The position numbers and the translations under genes are program-made. The notes under the pieces are model-generated. The model worked only from the letters and a program-made list of their open reading frames with translations, had not been told where the DNA came from and made no database searches. Shown here piece by piece: positions 7,884 through 17,525 of a DNA stretch of 64,000 nt. The first letter of the stretch is position 1. Each line of letters starts with the position of its first letter. Source of the DNA: Siccirubricoccus sp. G192 (GTDB lineage Bacteria; Pseudomonadota; Alphaproteobacteria; Acetobacterales; Acetobacteraceae); contig NZ_JAHREN010000001.1 in NCBI RefSeq assembly GCF_019084075.1, forward strand, positions 3,073,501-3,137,500, given 5' to 3'.

Positions 7884-9488
7884 ATGACCCATCCTGTCCT
7901 GACCGGGCTCGCCCTGGCGGCGGGCCTCTCCCTCGTGCCGATGCCAACGGGCGCGCAGCAGCAACATGACCATGCCGGCCACGGGCCGGTGCTCGGGGAG
8001 GTGCATTTTCCCGTAAGCTGCACGCCCGAGGCCCAGGCCGCCTTCGACGAGGGAATGAAGCTGCAGCATTCCTTCTGGTACCAGGCGGCCGACGAGGTCT
8101 TCCGCCAGGTGCTGGAGCGGGACCCGGGTTGCGCCATGGCCCTCTGGGGGCGGGCGCTCGCGGTGCAGGACAATCCCTTCATCGTGCCGGGCATGCCGCT
8201 GCTGCGCCAGGCCCGCGCCTTCCTGGAGGAGGCTAGGCGCATCGGCCCGAAGACCGAGCGCGAGGCCGGCTTCATCGAGGCACTCTCGCTGCTTCACGCC
8301 GGCGACGATCCCGCCGGCCACCCGGCCCGGCGCGTACAGTATGCTGAGGCGATGGAGCGGCTGCATGCCCGCTTCCCGGACGACCCGGAGGTGGCCATCT
8401 ATACCGCCCTGGCGCTCGCCGTCGCGGCCTCGCCCGCCGACAAGACCTACGCCCGCCAGCTCCGCGCCGCGGCGATCCTGGAGAGGGAGTTCGAGCGGCA
8501 GCCGCAGCATCCCGGCGTGGCGCACTACCTCATCCACGCCTACGACCTTCCCGCCCTGGCCGAGCGCGGCCTGCCTGCCGCCGAGCGGTATTCGCGCATT
8601 GCGGCCGATGCGCCGCATGCCCTCCACATGCCCTCACATATCTACACCCGGGTAGGCCGCTGGGAGGAATCGATCGAGGCGAACAGCCGCTCCGCCGCGA
8701 CGGCACGCGCGAGGGAAGAGTTCCGCGACGAGATCCACGCGCTCGACTACCTCGTCTACGCCTATCTCCAGACCGGCCAGCCCGGAGCGGCCAGGCGCGT
8801 GCTCGACGATCTCGCGCGCTTCGCCAATTGGTCGCCTCCCGCGCCCATCCCCGCCGCTTATGGGCTGGCCGCGATGCAGGCGCGCTACGTGCTGGAGCGC
8901 GGTGCCTGGGAGGAGGCGGCGGCACTTGATACCCGGCTGTTCAACGCGCTCCAGGTTGACGCGATCACGCATTTCGCCCGCGCCATGGGCGCCGCGCGCG
9001 CCGGCCGGCCGGATGCGGCGGCGGCCGATATCGAGGCGCTGCGCGCGGCGGCCGCGGCTTTGCAGGGCCGCGATGCCTATTGGCAGGAACAGGTCGAGAT
9101 CCAGCGGATCGCCGCCGAGGGCTGGGTCGCCTTCGCCCGCGGCGAGCGCGACCAGGGCCTCACCCTGCTGCGCGAGGCGGCGGAGCGCGAGGGCCGCACC
9201 GAGAAGCACCCCGTCACTCCGGGCCCGCTCGCCCCGGCGCGGGAGCAGGTGGCGGAGATGCTGCTGCTCATGGACCGCCCTGCCGAGGCGCAGCGCGAAT
9301 TCGAGGCGGTGCAGCAGACCGAGCCGCGGCGCTTCCGGGCCGTCTACGGCGCCGGCCGCAGCGCCGAACTCGCCGGCGACCGGGAGGCGGCGCGCCGCTA
9401 CTATGCGAACCTGCTGGAGATCGCGGCAAAGGCCGAGATGCCGCGGGCGGACCTCACCGCCGCACGGAACTGGCTGGACCGGAACTGA
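7884..9488 (+). CDS. Exported tetratricopeptide-repeat protein
   Basis: 534 residues. The N-terminus (LTGLALAAGLSLVPMPTGAQ) reads as a cleavable signal peptide, followed by a short histidine-rich stretch HDHAGHG. The rest is a series of helical TPR-like repeats, for instance AFDEGMKLQHSFWYQAADEV, DPGCAMALWGRALA, HLPSHIY-like and REFEAVQQTEPRRFRAVYGA. Such proteins are common in soil alphaproteobacteria and are of unknown role, presumably periplasmic scaffolds. The histidine-rich start could bind metal, but this is only a guess. Confidence 0.8.
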   Translation: MTHPVLTGLALAAGLSLVPMPTGAQQQHDHAGHGPVLGEVHFPVSCTPEAQAAFDEGMKLQHSFWYQAADEVFRQVLERDPGCAMALWGRALAVQDNPFIVPGMPLLRQARAFLEEARRIGPKTEREAGFIEALSLLHAGDDPAGHPARRVQYAEAMERLHARFPDDPEVAIYTALALAVAASPADKTYARQLRAAAILEREFERQPQHPGVAHYLIHAYDLPALAERGLPAAERYSRIAADAPHALHMPSHIYTRVGRWEESIEANSRSAATARAREEFRDEIHALDYLVYAYLQTGQPGAARRVLDDLARFANWSPPAPIPAAYGLAAMQARYVLERGAWEEAAALDTRLFNALQVDAITHFARAMGAARAGRPDAAAADIEALRAAAAALQGRDAYWQEQVEIQRIAAEGWVAFARGERDQGLTLLREAAEREGRTEKHPVTPGPLAPAREQVAEMLLLMDRPAEAQREFEAVQQTEPRRFRAVYGAGRSAELAGDREAARRYYANLLEIAAKAEMPRADLTAARNWLDRN

Positions 9489-9517
9489 GGGGCGGCGGAT
9501 CCAGGGGCGGAGCAGCA

Positions 9518-10630
9518 TCAGCTATCTGGTGCTGCCCAGTCTCCCGGCACATCGCCTTGATCCCGCGCCACGAAGCCCGCCATGGTCTGGGCGTTTCTGG
9601 CCAACCAGCCGCCGGCCGCATCGAAGGGCGCGCCGGCCCGGATTTCCTGCAGGATGGCACCCTGCGCGCCCGCCGTTCCCGCATGCACGGCCGCGAGGTC
9701 GCGGCCCATCGCATGCAGCATTTCGGGCGCGACCAGCACGCCGGCCTTCTTCGCCTCGATCTTGCGGTTGTTCGGCGAGAGGCGGCGCACGGCCACCGCG
9801 TCACGCACCAGGAGATGCGGATCGGGCGCGCGATAGGGGCCGCGCGCCGCCTCCGCCAGCCGGCTGACGGACGGCCCCTGGGCACCGGCAGGAGCCCAGG
9901 CCGAGGGCAGGACGGCCTTCGCCTCGCGCAGGATGGGCCCGCCCTGCCAGAGCGCCTTGACCACCCAGCGCGGCCGGCCAAGGCTGCCGGCGCCCGCCAC
10001 GCGCGGCCAGGGTCTGCCGGGCACCGCGTCTCGCGGCAGGGCCTCGGCCAATGCCGCCAGGATGCGTGGCGGCGGCGTGCCGAAAGGCCCCGCCGGCGGA
10101 CTCATCTTCGCCCAAAACTCGCTGCGCTCCTCGTCCTCCACCATGGCGACCTGGGACCGCAGCCAGGCGAAATCGTGGTCCAGCACGATGGGCCGGGGGT
10201 CGCTGATGCCCTCGGCATAGCCGGCCATGAGGGCCACCGCGTCGTCCCGGGCGACCGAGGCGCCGGCCTGCCGCTTCGGCACGAGCAGGGCGCTCGTCGC
10301 CAGACGCAGCAGGTCGAGCGGCCATGGCATCACGGCGGCTTCGTCATAATCGTTCACGCCCCAGACGAGACGTCCTTCGGCATCGCGCCAGGTGCCGAAA
10401 TTCTCCAGGTGCACGTCCCCCACGGCCAGCACCGGCGTGCCACCGAGTGCCGCCGGGCAGGCTGTCCCGACCGTCTCGGCCCAGCGCCAATAGGTTGCGC
10501 GGAGGAAGGTGAAGGCATTCTTCGCCATCTTCGCGCGCTTGCGCGCCAGGTCGGGCGAGGAGGTCTCGTCGCCAAGCTGCCCGCGGAGCCAGGTCTCATA
10601 GGCCTGGGTGGACGCGACAATGCCGCTCAT
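9518..10630 (-). CDS. DUF2252 family protein
   Basis: 370 residues with the hallmarks of DUF2252, a family with a remote kinase-like fold. The segment GDVHLENFGTWR near residue 70 and the NDYDEAAVMPWPLDLLRLAT stretch correspond to the conserved catalytic-loop-like DxHxxNFG and DFD-like motifs. The biochemical activity is not established. It starts with ATG preceded by GGGAGGG. It is convergent with the TPR gene and 133 bases downstream of the cinA-like gene on the same strand. Confidence 0.85.
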   Translation of the reverse strand: MSGIVASTQAYETWLRGQLGDETSSPDLARKRAKMAKNAFTFLRATYWRWAETVGTACPAALGGTPVLAVGDVHLENFGTWRDAEGRLVWGVNDYDEAAVMPWPLDLLRLATSALLVPKRQAGASVARDDAVALMAGYAEGISDPRPIVLDHDFAWLRSQVAMVEDEERSEFWAKMSPPAGPFGTPPPRILAALAEALPRDAVPGRPWPRVAGAGSLGRPRWVVKALWQGGPILREAKAVLPSAWAPAGAQGPSVSRLAEAARGPYRAPDPHLLVRDAVAVRRLSPNNRKIEAKKAGVLVAPEMLHAMGRDLAAVHAGTAGAQGAILQEIRAGAPFDAAGGWLARNAQTMAGFVARDQGDVPGDWAAPDS

Positions 10631-10763
10631 GATCCCTCCCGGACCGGATGTCCGTCCCCGGGCAGGAATTGGCGGCGCCAGCGATGGCCGCCCTGGCCTC
10701 CAGCGGGAGGGGCGATTCTATCACCGCCGCTTCCGGGGCGGGGCCGGGCTCGGACCCGGCAGA

Positions 10764-11270
10764 TCAAGACTCCTTGTGCCGCGGCCCGATCGCGTCGCGG
10801 GCCAGCGCCAGCGCCTCCGCTACCGTCGCCGCGCGCACCGCCGCGCGGTCGCCGGGGAAGACACGGCGGAGCACATGCGGCTCGGCACCGCGCCGGGCCG
10901 CGCCGATGAAGACGAGCCCGACCGGCTTGCCCGGCGTCGCGCCGCCCGGTCCGGCGATGCCGGTGCAGCTCAGCGCGAGATCGGCACCGCTGGCCCGCAG
11001 CGCGCCCTCCGCCATGGCGCGCGCCACCGCCTCGCTCACCGCGCCGAGATGCGCCAGCACCTCCGCCGGCACGCCGAGCATCTCCTGCTTCGCCTCGTTG
11101 GAATAGGTGACATAGCCGCGCGTCACCACGGCGGAGGAGCCGGGGATGGCGGTGAGCGCCGCGGCGATCAGCCCGCCGGTGCAGCTTTCCGCAGTGGTGA
11201 GCGTCAGGCCGCGCGCTTCCAGTCGGGCCAGCAGGTCGCGGGCGGCATCGAGGGTCGATTGCGGCAGCAT
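10764..11270 (-). CDS. pncC: CinA-family nicotinamide-nucleotide amidohydrolase
   Basis: 168 residues, corresponding to the C-terminal domain of CinA, which deamidates NMN to nicotinic acid mononucleotide in the NAD salvage cycle. The family signatures TTAESCTGGLIAAALTAIPG, VTYSNEAKQEMLGV and SCTGIAGPGG are complete. The N-terminal molybdopterin-binding domain of long CinA proteins is absent, which is normal for PncC-type proteins. It overlaps the pgpA stop as TGATG, so both are likely translated in a coupled manner. Confidence 0.9.
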   Translation of the reverse strand: MLPQSTLDAARDLLARLEARGLTLTTAESCTGGLIAAALTAIPGSSAVVTRGYVTYSNEAKQEMLGVPAEVLAHLGAVSEAVARAMAEGALRASGADLALSCTGIAGPGGATPGKPVGLVFIGAARRGAEPHVLRRVFPGDRAAVRAATVAEALALARDAIGPRHKES

Positions 11271-11722
11271 CAGAGGGTGCCTCCGGGCCAGAGCAGGCGC
11301 AGCAGCAGCAGGGCGGCGGCGGCCATGGCGCCGGCGAGCAGGTCGTCCAGCATCACCCAGGCGGTGCCCTTGCGCCGGTCCGCCCAGCCCACCGGGCCGA
11401 GCTTCAGGATATCGAAGAAGCGGAACAGGGCGAAACCTGCCACCACCCAGAGCCAGGGTGCGCCGGCCGGCACCAGGCTGAGCGCCAGCAATTGCCCTGC
11501 GCCCTCGTCGATGACGATCCAGCCGGGATCATGCGCTGCACCCTCCCGCGCCAGGGAGGCCACCGCCCAGAGCCCCGCCAGCAGCAGCAGCACCGAGAGG
11601 CCGAGGCAGGCCGCCGGTCCGAGCCAGGCCGCCGGCAGCACCATGGCCGAGGCCCAGGTGCCGGGCGCCGGCCGGATCAGCCCGATGCCGCCAAGCGTCG
11701 CCACCGCCCGCGCCAGAGTCAT
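11270..11722 (-). CDS. pgpA: Phosphatidylglycerophosphatase A
   Basis: 150-residue membrane enzyme that removes phosphate from phosphatidylglycerophosphate to make phosphatidylglycerol. The conserved GLIRPAPGTWASAMVLPAAW segment and the acidic catalytic motif WIVIDEGAGQLLAL are present, along with three to four hydrophobic segments. The start ATG overlaps the stop of the preceding alpha/beta hydrolase gene (ATGA) and its stop overlaps the pncC start, so hydrolase - pgpA - pncC form one tightly packed minus-strand unit. Confidence 0.9.
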   Translation of the reverse strand: MTLARAVATLGGIGLIRPAPGTWASAMVLPAAWLGPAACLGLSVLLLLAGLWAVASLAREGAAHDPGWIVIDEGAGQLLALSLVPAGAPWLWVVAGFALFRFFDILKLGPVGWADRRKGTAWVMLDDLLAGAMAAAALLLLRLLWPGGTL

Positions 11723-12575
11723 GGCAGCGCCGCCAGGAAGCGGTCGAGCGCGAGCAGCGAGGCCGGCTCCATCAGTGTCGGCGCATGGCCGATGCCGGGC
11801 AGCGGGACCACCGCCATGTCCGGCCGCGCCGCGCGCATCCGGGCCACCGTCGCGGCCGAGAGCAGGGCGCTCTCCTGGCCCCAGAACAGCAGCAGCGGCA
11901 CCGCCTCCAGCGCGCCGAACAGGGGCCAGGATTCGGCAGGTTCGGCGGCGGGTGGCGCCATGCCCTGGATGATGCGGGTGTCCCAGCGGGGATGCCAGCG
12001 CCCATCCGCGCCGCGCGCATAGGTGGTCTCGGCCACCGCCCGCCAGCCGGGCTCCGGGATGCCGAGCGAGGGCAGGGTGCGGCGGAGGAAGGCAATGGCC
12101 TCCTCGATACTGCCGAAGGCAGGGTCGCGCCCGATGAATTCGCGCACGAGTTCGAGCCCCCCCCCGGCTCCAGCCGCGGCCCGGTGTCGTTCAGCGCCAG
12201 CCCCGCCAGGCAGCCCGGCCGCAGCACACCGAGCGCCATGCCGAGCATCCCGCCGAAGCTGGTGCCGAGCAGTGCCACCCGGTGCAGGTGCAGCGCCGCC
12301 ATGGCATCCAGCAGGTCGCGCAGCGTCGTCTCGGTGCGGTAGCGGGCGGGGTCGGCGGCGCGGCCACTCTCGCCGTGCCCGGCATAGTCCAGCGCCACCA
12401 CCCGGCGATGGTGGCGGTGGCGCAGCGCGACGCCGGTGAAGTCGAGCGCGGTGCGGGCGATGCCGGGCAGGCAGAGCAGCGGCGTGCGGCCCTCCCCGCC
12501 GGGCGGCCCCGCCCAGTCGAGCGCGGCAAGGACCAGCCCGTCCCGGGCGCTGAAGCGGCGCTGTCGGGGTTGCAT
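11719..12575 (-). pseudogene. Alpha/beta hydrolase, frameshifted in a run of nine C
   Basis: The N-terminal part from 12575 shows an alpha/beta hydrolase with LDYAGHGES and the nucleophile elbow GTSFGG, and runs to NDTGPRLEPGG. The C-terminal part continues in another frame from GLELVREFIG to the catalytic histidine in GIGHAPTLMEP and ends at 11719. The break lies at the C9 tract at 12157-12165 (G9 on the coding strand); one extra G, or two fewer, restores a normal protein of about 285 residues. Everything else looks intact, so a sequencing error is as likely as inactivation. Substrate unknown. Confidence 0.8.
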
Positions 12576-12578
12576 GGT

Positions 12579-14603
12579 TCAGCCGGGCAGGGGGCGCAGC
12601 CAGCGGGTCATCGGGTGTTCCCGCCCCGCCGCCTCGGCGTCGCGGGCGCGGTAGATGGCCATGTTCTCGATCACCCGCTGGACGTAATTGCGCGTCTCGC
12701 CGAAGGGAATCATCTCCATCCAGTCCAGCATGGCGATGGAGCCGTCGCGCGGGTCGCCATAGGTGCCGAGCCATTCCTCCACCCGTCCCGGCCCGGCATT
12801 ATAGGCGGCAACGGCCAGCGGCAGCGCATCGCTGAAGCGCGCGAGCATCTGCTCCAGATAGCCGGCGCCGAGGCGCATGTTGTGGCCGGGGTCGCTGGTC
12901 AGCATGGCGGTCTGGTGCCGCAGCCCGAGCCGCTTCGCCACCGATTGCGCGGTGGCCGGCAGCAGTTGCATCAATCCGCGGGCATTGGAGGAGGAGACCG
13001 CCTCGGGGTCGAAATTGCTTTCCTGCCGGGTCACGGCATGGATCAGCGCGGGCTCCGGCTGCGCGGCGGCGCCGAGCGGCGATTGCCCATAGGGGGTGGG
13101 CCAGCCCTCCTGCAGTAGCATCAGCCCGGCGGCGCCGGCGCGACGCACCACCCAGACCGCATGGTCCGGCCGGCTGCTGCGGGCGGCGAGCCGGGCCACC
13201 AGCGCCTTCTCCTCCGGCCCTTCCGCCAGTTCCTCCAGCCGCAGCAGGAATTGCCGGGCGCGACGGCCCTCGCCGATCGCGTCCAGCGCCGGCACCATGC
13301 GGGCCAGTTCGGTATTCGCCAGGGCCCGGGCCTCGGCGGCGCTGGTTTCGGGCGGCGGCGTGCGGGCGATGCGAGCGGAGAGCGCGGCGCCGTCCTCGCC
13401 CAGTGCCAGCGCGGCAAGCTGGCCATAGAAGGCGAGGGGAAAGGCGGCAGCGGCGGCGAAACGCTCGCGCGCTCGGGCCTCGGCGCCTTGGGCCGCCGCG
13501 GCACGTCCCTGCCAGTAGAGGCTGCGGGCGCGGGTGATGACGCTGCGGCTGCCCTCGGCCAGGCGCAGGAAATGCCGCTCCGCCGCGGCCGGGTCCTCCA
13601 GCCGCCGCAGGGCGATGAAGCCGGCCAGGAACTCGGCCTCCTGCCGCGGCTCGCCGGGCTCTGCGATGCCGTGCCCGGCGGCCAGGGCATAGGCGGTGCG
13701 GGCGTCACCCAGGTGGAGCAGCTTGCGCGACAGGATCTGGCGCTCGGCCCAGATCCTACGGATCGCCTCCGGCGGCAGGGGCGCCCGGAGCGCGGCCCAG
13801 GCGGCGGCGGCTTCGGCATCCTGTTCGCGCCGGCGCAGCCAGCGGGCGCGTTCCAGGGTGAGGCCGGGATCGCCCGGCGCGGCGGCGGCGCGGGCCGGGG
13901 TATCCGCATCCGCCCGATCAGAGGCGTAGTCGAGCCGCGCCGCCGCGATGCCCTGTCGGGCCGGGTCGAGGAAGCCCAGCACCCGGCCGGCCGCGGCATT
14001 CTCCCGCGCGAAAGCGAGCCGGTCGAAGCGGTGCCAATGCGCCTCCGGCGTCAGCAACGCCTGGTTGCGTTCCAGGAAGCCGGGCTCGGCAATGGCGTCG
14101 GCAGGGGCCTCGGCCCAGCCGGTGCGGAGGACGGTGGCGGCATTGGCGTCGCGGCCGGCGCGCGCGAGGGCATCGGCCAGGCGCTGATAGCCCTCCAAGG
14201 AGCGGGGCGCGCGGGCGGCGAACCATTCCAGGGCGAGGGCGTCATCCGGCTCCGTGGCCAGGGCCTCCTCGGCCCGGCGGGTCAGGGCGATCTGGCCCGG
14301 CCAGTCCGGATTGGCGAGGGCGAAGGCCAGGATTTCGGCCGCGGTCGCGCCGCTGCCGCGGGATTGCAGGCGCATCCAGGCGACCAGCTTGCAGATCAGC
14401 GGATCGGCGCCTTCAGCGACGGCCATGGCCTCCGGCCAGCGCCCGGCATTGGCCAGGGCGACGGCTTGGCGCCCGGCAGCCTGCTGCCCGGTGGTCGGGA
14501 TGGCCGGCATCGAGGCGCGCGGCTGGGCCCGCGCGGCCGGGGCCAGCAGGCCAAGGGGCGGCAGTATGGCCAGGGGAAGGCGGAACAGGGAGCGGCGGCG
14601 CAT
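12579..14603 (-). CDS. slt: Soluble lytic murein transglycosylase
   Basis: 674-residue exported enzyme that cleaves the glycan strands of peptidoglycan. It has a signal peptide ([20 protein letters not shown]), a long alpha-helical superhelix domain, and a C-terminal lysozyme-like SLT domain with the catalytic glutamate in [11 protein letters not shown], then [12 protein letters not shown] and [13 protein letters not shown]. The order of domains and the length match Slt70-type enzymes. It is divergent from dapA, a common arrangement in alphaproteobacteria, with 180 bases between them holding both promoters. Confidence 0.95.
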   Translation of the reverse strand: MRRRSLFRLPLAILPPLGLLAPAARAQPRASMPAIPTTGQQAAGRQAVALANAGRWPEAMAVAEGADPLICKLVAWMRLQSRGSGATAAEILAFALANPDWPGQIALTRRAEEALATEPDDALALEWFAARAPRSLEGYQRLADALARAGRDANAATVLRTGWAEAPADAIAEPGFLERNQALLTPEAHWHRFDRLAFARENAAAGRVLGFLDPARQGIAAARLDYASDRADADTPARAAAAPGDPGLTLERARWLRRREQDAEAAAAWAALRAPLPPEAIRRIWAERQILSRKLLHLGDARTAYALAAGHGIAEPGEPRQEAEFLAGFIALRRLEDPAAAERHFLRLAEGSRSVITRARSLYWQGRAAAAQGAEARARERFAAAAAFPLAFYGQLAALALGEDGAALSARIARTPPPETSAAEARALANTELARMVPALDAIGEGRRARQFLLRLEELAEGPEEKALVARLAARSSRPDHAVWVVRRAGAAGLMLLQEGWPTPYGQSPLGAAAQPEPALIHAVTRQESNFDPEAVSSSNARGLMQLLPATAQSVAKRLGLRHQTAMLTSDPGHNMRLGAGYLEQMLARFSDALPLAVAAYNAGPGRVEEWLGTYGDPRDGSIAMLDWMEMIPFGETRNYVQRVIENMAIYRARDAEAAGREHPMTRWLRPLPG

Positions 14604-14783
14604 CCGGGAGTTGTAGCCGATGCCGCCCCCGCCTGTCCCGTTCCGCGCTCAGGCTGTCGCAACCCTTGCCGCTGGCCCTTCCGGCCACTAGCTTGGCGGT
14701 CCCTGGCCGCTGGCATGCCGCGCCCTTCCGCGCAGATCCGTCCCGCCGGGCCAGCCAATCCAGGTGCCGGAGGAACGCAGGCA

Positions 14784-15662
14784 ATGTTCAAGGGATCGAT
14801 GGTCGCGCTGATCACGCCGATGCGTGCCGACGGGTCCATGGACGAGAAAGCATTCCAGGACCTGGTCGAGTGGCAGATCGGCGAGGGTACCGAGGGGCTG
14901 GTCCCGGTCGGCACCACCGGCGAGAGCCCGACGCTGACGCATGCCGAGCACAAGCGCGTGGTGGAGATGTGCGTCGAAGCGGCGCGCGGCCGGGTGCCCG
15001 TCATCGCCGGCACCGGCAGCAACAGCACCGCCGAGGCGATCGACTTCACCCGCCATGCCCGCAAGGCGGGTGCCGATGCCTGCCTGGTGGTGACGCCCTA
15101 TTACAACAAGCCGACGCAGGAGGGGATGTACCTGCATTTCAAGGCCATCGCCGATGCGGTGGACCTGCCTGTCATCATCTACAACATCCCGCCCCGCAGC
15201 GTGATCGACATGAGCGTCGAGACCATGGCGCGGCTGGCGAAGCACCCGAACATCGTCGGCGTGAAGGACGCGACCGCCAACCTGGCGCGGCCTCTGCACA
15301 CGCGCCGTGCCTGTGGCGAGGATTTCTCGCAATTGTCGGGCGAGGACCATACCGCGCTCGCCTTCAATGCCGCGGGCGGGCATGGCTGCATCAGCGTGAC
15401 GGCCAATGTGGCGCCGCGGCTCTGCGCCGATATGCAGCGGGCCTGGCGCGGCGGCCGGCTGGCCGAGGCCATGGAGATCCAGGACCGGCTGCTGCCGCTG
15501 CATGACGCGCTCTTCGCCGAAACCTCCCCCGGCCCGGTGAAATACGCCGCCTCTCTGCTCGGCAAGGGCACCGAGCATTGCCGCCTGCCGCTGGCGCCCG
15601 CCAGCGATGCGACCAAGGCGCGGGTGCGGGACGCGATGGTCTCGTCCGGCCTCCTGAACTGA
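14784..15662 (+). CDS. dapA: 4-hydroxy-tetrahydrodipicolinate synthase
   Basis: 292-residue TIM-barrel lyase condensing pyruvate with aspartate semialdehyde, the first committed step of lysine and diaminopimelate synthesis. The signature [14 protein letters not shown], the catalytic tyrosine in [11 protein letters not shown], the [11 protein letters not shown] segment and the Schiff-base lysine in [11 protein letters not shown] are all present. The ATG at 14784 sits behind GGAGGAACGC. The reading frame is open far upstream on this strand, antisense to slt, but only the part from 14784 resembles DapA. Confidence 0.97.
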   Translation: MFKGSMVALITPMRADGSMDEKAFQDLVEWQIGEGTEGLVPVGTTGESPTLTHAEHKRVVEMCVEAARGRVPVIAGTGSNSTAEAIDFTRHARKAGADACLVVTPYYNKPTQEGMYLHFKAIADAVDLPVIIYNIPPRSVIDMSVETMARLAKHPNIVGVKDATANLARPLHTRRACGEDFSQLSGEDHTALAFNAAGGHGCISVTANVAPRLCADMQRAWRGGRLAEAMEIQDRLLPLHDALFAETSPGPVKYAASLLGKGTEHCRLPLAPASDATKARVRDAMVSSGLLN

Positions 15663-15666
15663 GATC

Positions 15667-16152
15667 ATGGCAGAGAAAAAGAAGAAGACGCTCATCTCGC
15701 ACGGCATCGCGGCGCAGAACCGCCGGGCCCGCTACGACTACACGATCGGCGACACCATTGAGGCCGGGCTGATGCTGGTGGGGCCCGAGGTCAAGTCGCT
15801 CCGCGCCGGCCGCGCCAGCCTGAGCGAGGCCTGGGCCGGCGAGCGGAACGGCGAGTTGTGGCTGTTCAACGCGCATATCCCGGAATGGCAGGCCGGCAGC
15901 ACGGTCGCGAAATTCGAGCCGCTGCGGCCGCGCAAGCTGCTGCTGCACCGGAAGCAGGTGCGGGAGCTCACCGGCACCGTCGCGCGGGACGGCACCACGC
16001 TGGTGCCGCTGCAGATCCACTTCAACGACCGCGGCCGCGCCAAGGTGCTGCTCGGCCTGGCCGAGGGACGGAAGAAGCACGACAAGCGGGCGGCGATCGC
16101 GGCGCGCGACTGGCAGCGCGACAAGGCGCGGCTGATGCGGGACCGGGGGTAG
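15667..16152 (+). CDS. smpB: tmRNA-binding protein SmpB
   Basis: 161 residues, normal for SmpB, the partner of tmRNA in rescue of stalled ribosomes. Recognisable are the basic N-terminus, NRRARYDYTIGDTIEAGLML, GPEVKSLRAGRASLSEAW, the mid-domain FNAHIPEW and the basic tail KKHDKRAAIAARDWQRDKAR. It starts four bases after dapA and is probably cotranscribed. The ssrA gene itself is not in the window. Confidence 0.96.
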   Translation: MAEKKKKTLISHGIAAQNRRARYDYTIGDTIEAGLMLVGPEVKSLRAGRASLSEAWAGERNGELWLFNAHIPEWQAGSTVAKFEPLRPRKLLLHRKQVRELTGTVARDGTTLVPLQIHFNDRGRAKVLLGLAEGRKKHDKRAAIAARDWQRDKARLMRDRG

Positions 16153-16187
16153 GGGCCTGCGCCGCTGGCACCTGGGCCGGAGAGGAA

Positions 16188-16865
16188 ATGCGCATGGGCG
16201 ACGAGGATGCGGTGCCCCTGACCGGGCGGCTGAAGGACAAGCTGATCGAGGCCAAGCAGGACTGGGCCCGGAAGGGTCGGCTGCTGACCGGCACCAGGCT
16301 GGACCCCGCGCGCGATCGCCTGCCGCCCGGCCAGACCCTGGTGCGGGACTGGCCGGTGCTCGACCTCGGCGTGCAACCCGATGTCTCCCGGGAGAAATGG
16401 CGGCTGCGGCTGGAAGGCCAGGTGGAGGCGCCGCTCCGGCTCGACTGGGAGGCCTTCATGGCGCTGCCGCAGACCGAAGCGGTGGGCGACATCCACTGCG
16501 TCACCCAATGGAGCCGCTACGACAACCGCTGGCAAGGGGTGCGCGCGGTGGATCTGCTGGCCCTGGCACGGCCCCGGCAGGCGGCGCGCTTCGTCGGCTT
16601 CACCAGCTATGACGGCTACACCACCAATGTGCCGATGGAGGAATTCGCCCGCGAGGAGGTGCTGCTGGCGCATAGCTGGGAGGGCCTGCCGCTGACCCGC
16701 CAGCATGGCGGGCCGGTGCGGGTGGTGATCCCGCGGCTCTATTTCTGGAAGAGCCCGAAATGGGTGACGCGGATCGAATTGCTGGGCGCCGACCGCCCCG
16801 GCTTCTGGGAGGTCCGCGGCTACCACAACAACGGCGATCCCTGGGCGGAGGAGCGCTACGGCTAG
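16188..16865 (+). CDS. Sulfite-oxidase-like molybdopterin oxidoreductase
   Basis: 225-residue single-domain protein of the sulfite-oxidase molybdenum-cofactor fold (YuiH/MsrP-like). The molybdenum-ligand cysteine lies in VGDIHCVTQWSRYDNRWQGV, with GFTSYDGYTTNVPM and PRLYFWKSPKWV later. No signal peptide is visible, so it is probably cytoplasmic, unlike MsrP. Its substrate is unknown. The start at 16188 has GAGAGGA upstream. Its stop overlaps the convergent uracil-DNA glycosylase gene by four bases. Confidence 0.88.
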   Translation: MRMGDEDAVPLTGRLKDKLIEAKQDWARKGRLLTGTRLDPARDRLPPGQTLVRDWPVLDLGVQPDVSREKWRLRLEGQVEAPLRLDWEAFMALPQTEAVGDIHCVTQWSRYDNRWQGVRAVDLLALARPRQAARFVGFTSYDGYTTNVPMEEFAREEVLLAHSWEGLPLTRQHGGPVRVVIPRLYFWKSPKWVTRIELLGADRPGFWEVRGYHNNGDPWAEERYG

Positions 16866-17516
16866 GCCGGGGCGCCGACGCGCCGTACCGCCTCGGCCAC
16901 CACCGCCTCGAACATTTCCGGTGTCAGGCGGCGCGTCGAGGTGTTGTAGCGGCTGACATGATAGCTGTCGGCCAGCAGCAACCCGTCCGGCAGCGCATGC
17001 ACCGCGCCATGCGTGAAGCGGCGGTGGCTGGCGGGCAGGCCGGCGGCGCGCAGCAGCGCCGCATGCGCCAGCACGCCGAGCGCCAATACCAGGCGCAGGC
17101 GTGGCATGGCGATCAGTTCGCCCCGCAGGAACTGGTTGCAGGTCTTGATCTCCGCCGGCACCGGCAGGTTGGCGGGAGGCACGCAGCGCACCGCGTTGGA
17201 GACGCGGCAGCCGGTCAGCTCCATCCCGTCATCCGGCCGCTCCGCATAGGTGCCGCGGGCCAGGCCGAATTTCAGCAGGGTGGCATAGAGCAGCTTTCCT
17301 GCATGGTCGCCGGTGAAGGGCCGGCCGGTGCGGTTGGCGCCGCGCTGCCCCGGCGCCATGCCGAGCACCAGGATCGGCGCATCGGGCGGCCCCCAGGAAG
17401 GCACCGGGGCATTGTGCCAGTCCGGGAAGGCGGCGCGGTTCGCCTGCCGCAGCGCCACCAGGCGCGGGCAGAGCGGGCAGTCCCGGCCGGGCTGGGGGGG
17501 CTTCCGCCTCGGTCAT
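16862..17516 (-). pseudogene. Uracil-DNA glycosylase, type 5 family, frameshifted near the N-terminus in a G7 run
   Basis: Iron-sulfur uracil-DNA glycosylase that removes uracil from DNA. The body shows VLGMAPGQRGANRTGRPFTG and the second active-site loop DSYHVSRYNTSTRRLTPE. The expected N-terminal cluster motif DCPLCPRLVALRQANRAAF is readable, but the only good start, ATG at 17516 (MTEAEAP), is in a different frame. Removing one base of the G7 tract at 17494-17500 joins them into about 217 residues. Without that correction the first in-frame start is a GTG at 17458, which drops the cluster cysteines. Confidence 0.82.
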
Positions 17517-17525
17517 GCGGCGGCC

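Noticed and set aside
13161-14783. Extension of the dapA frame over slt
   Set aside because: The part before 14784 is antisense to slt and unlike DapA; the protein and its ribosome binding site begin at 14784.
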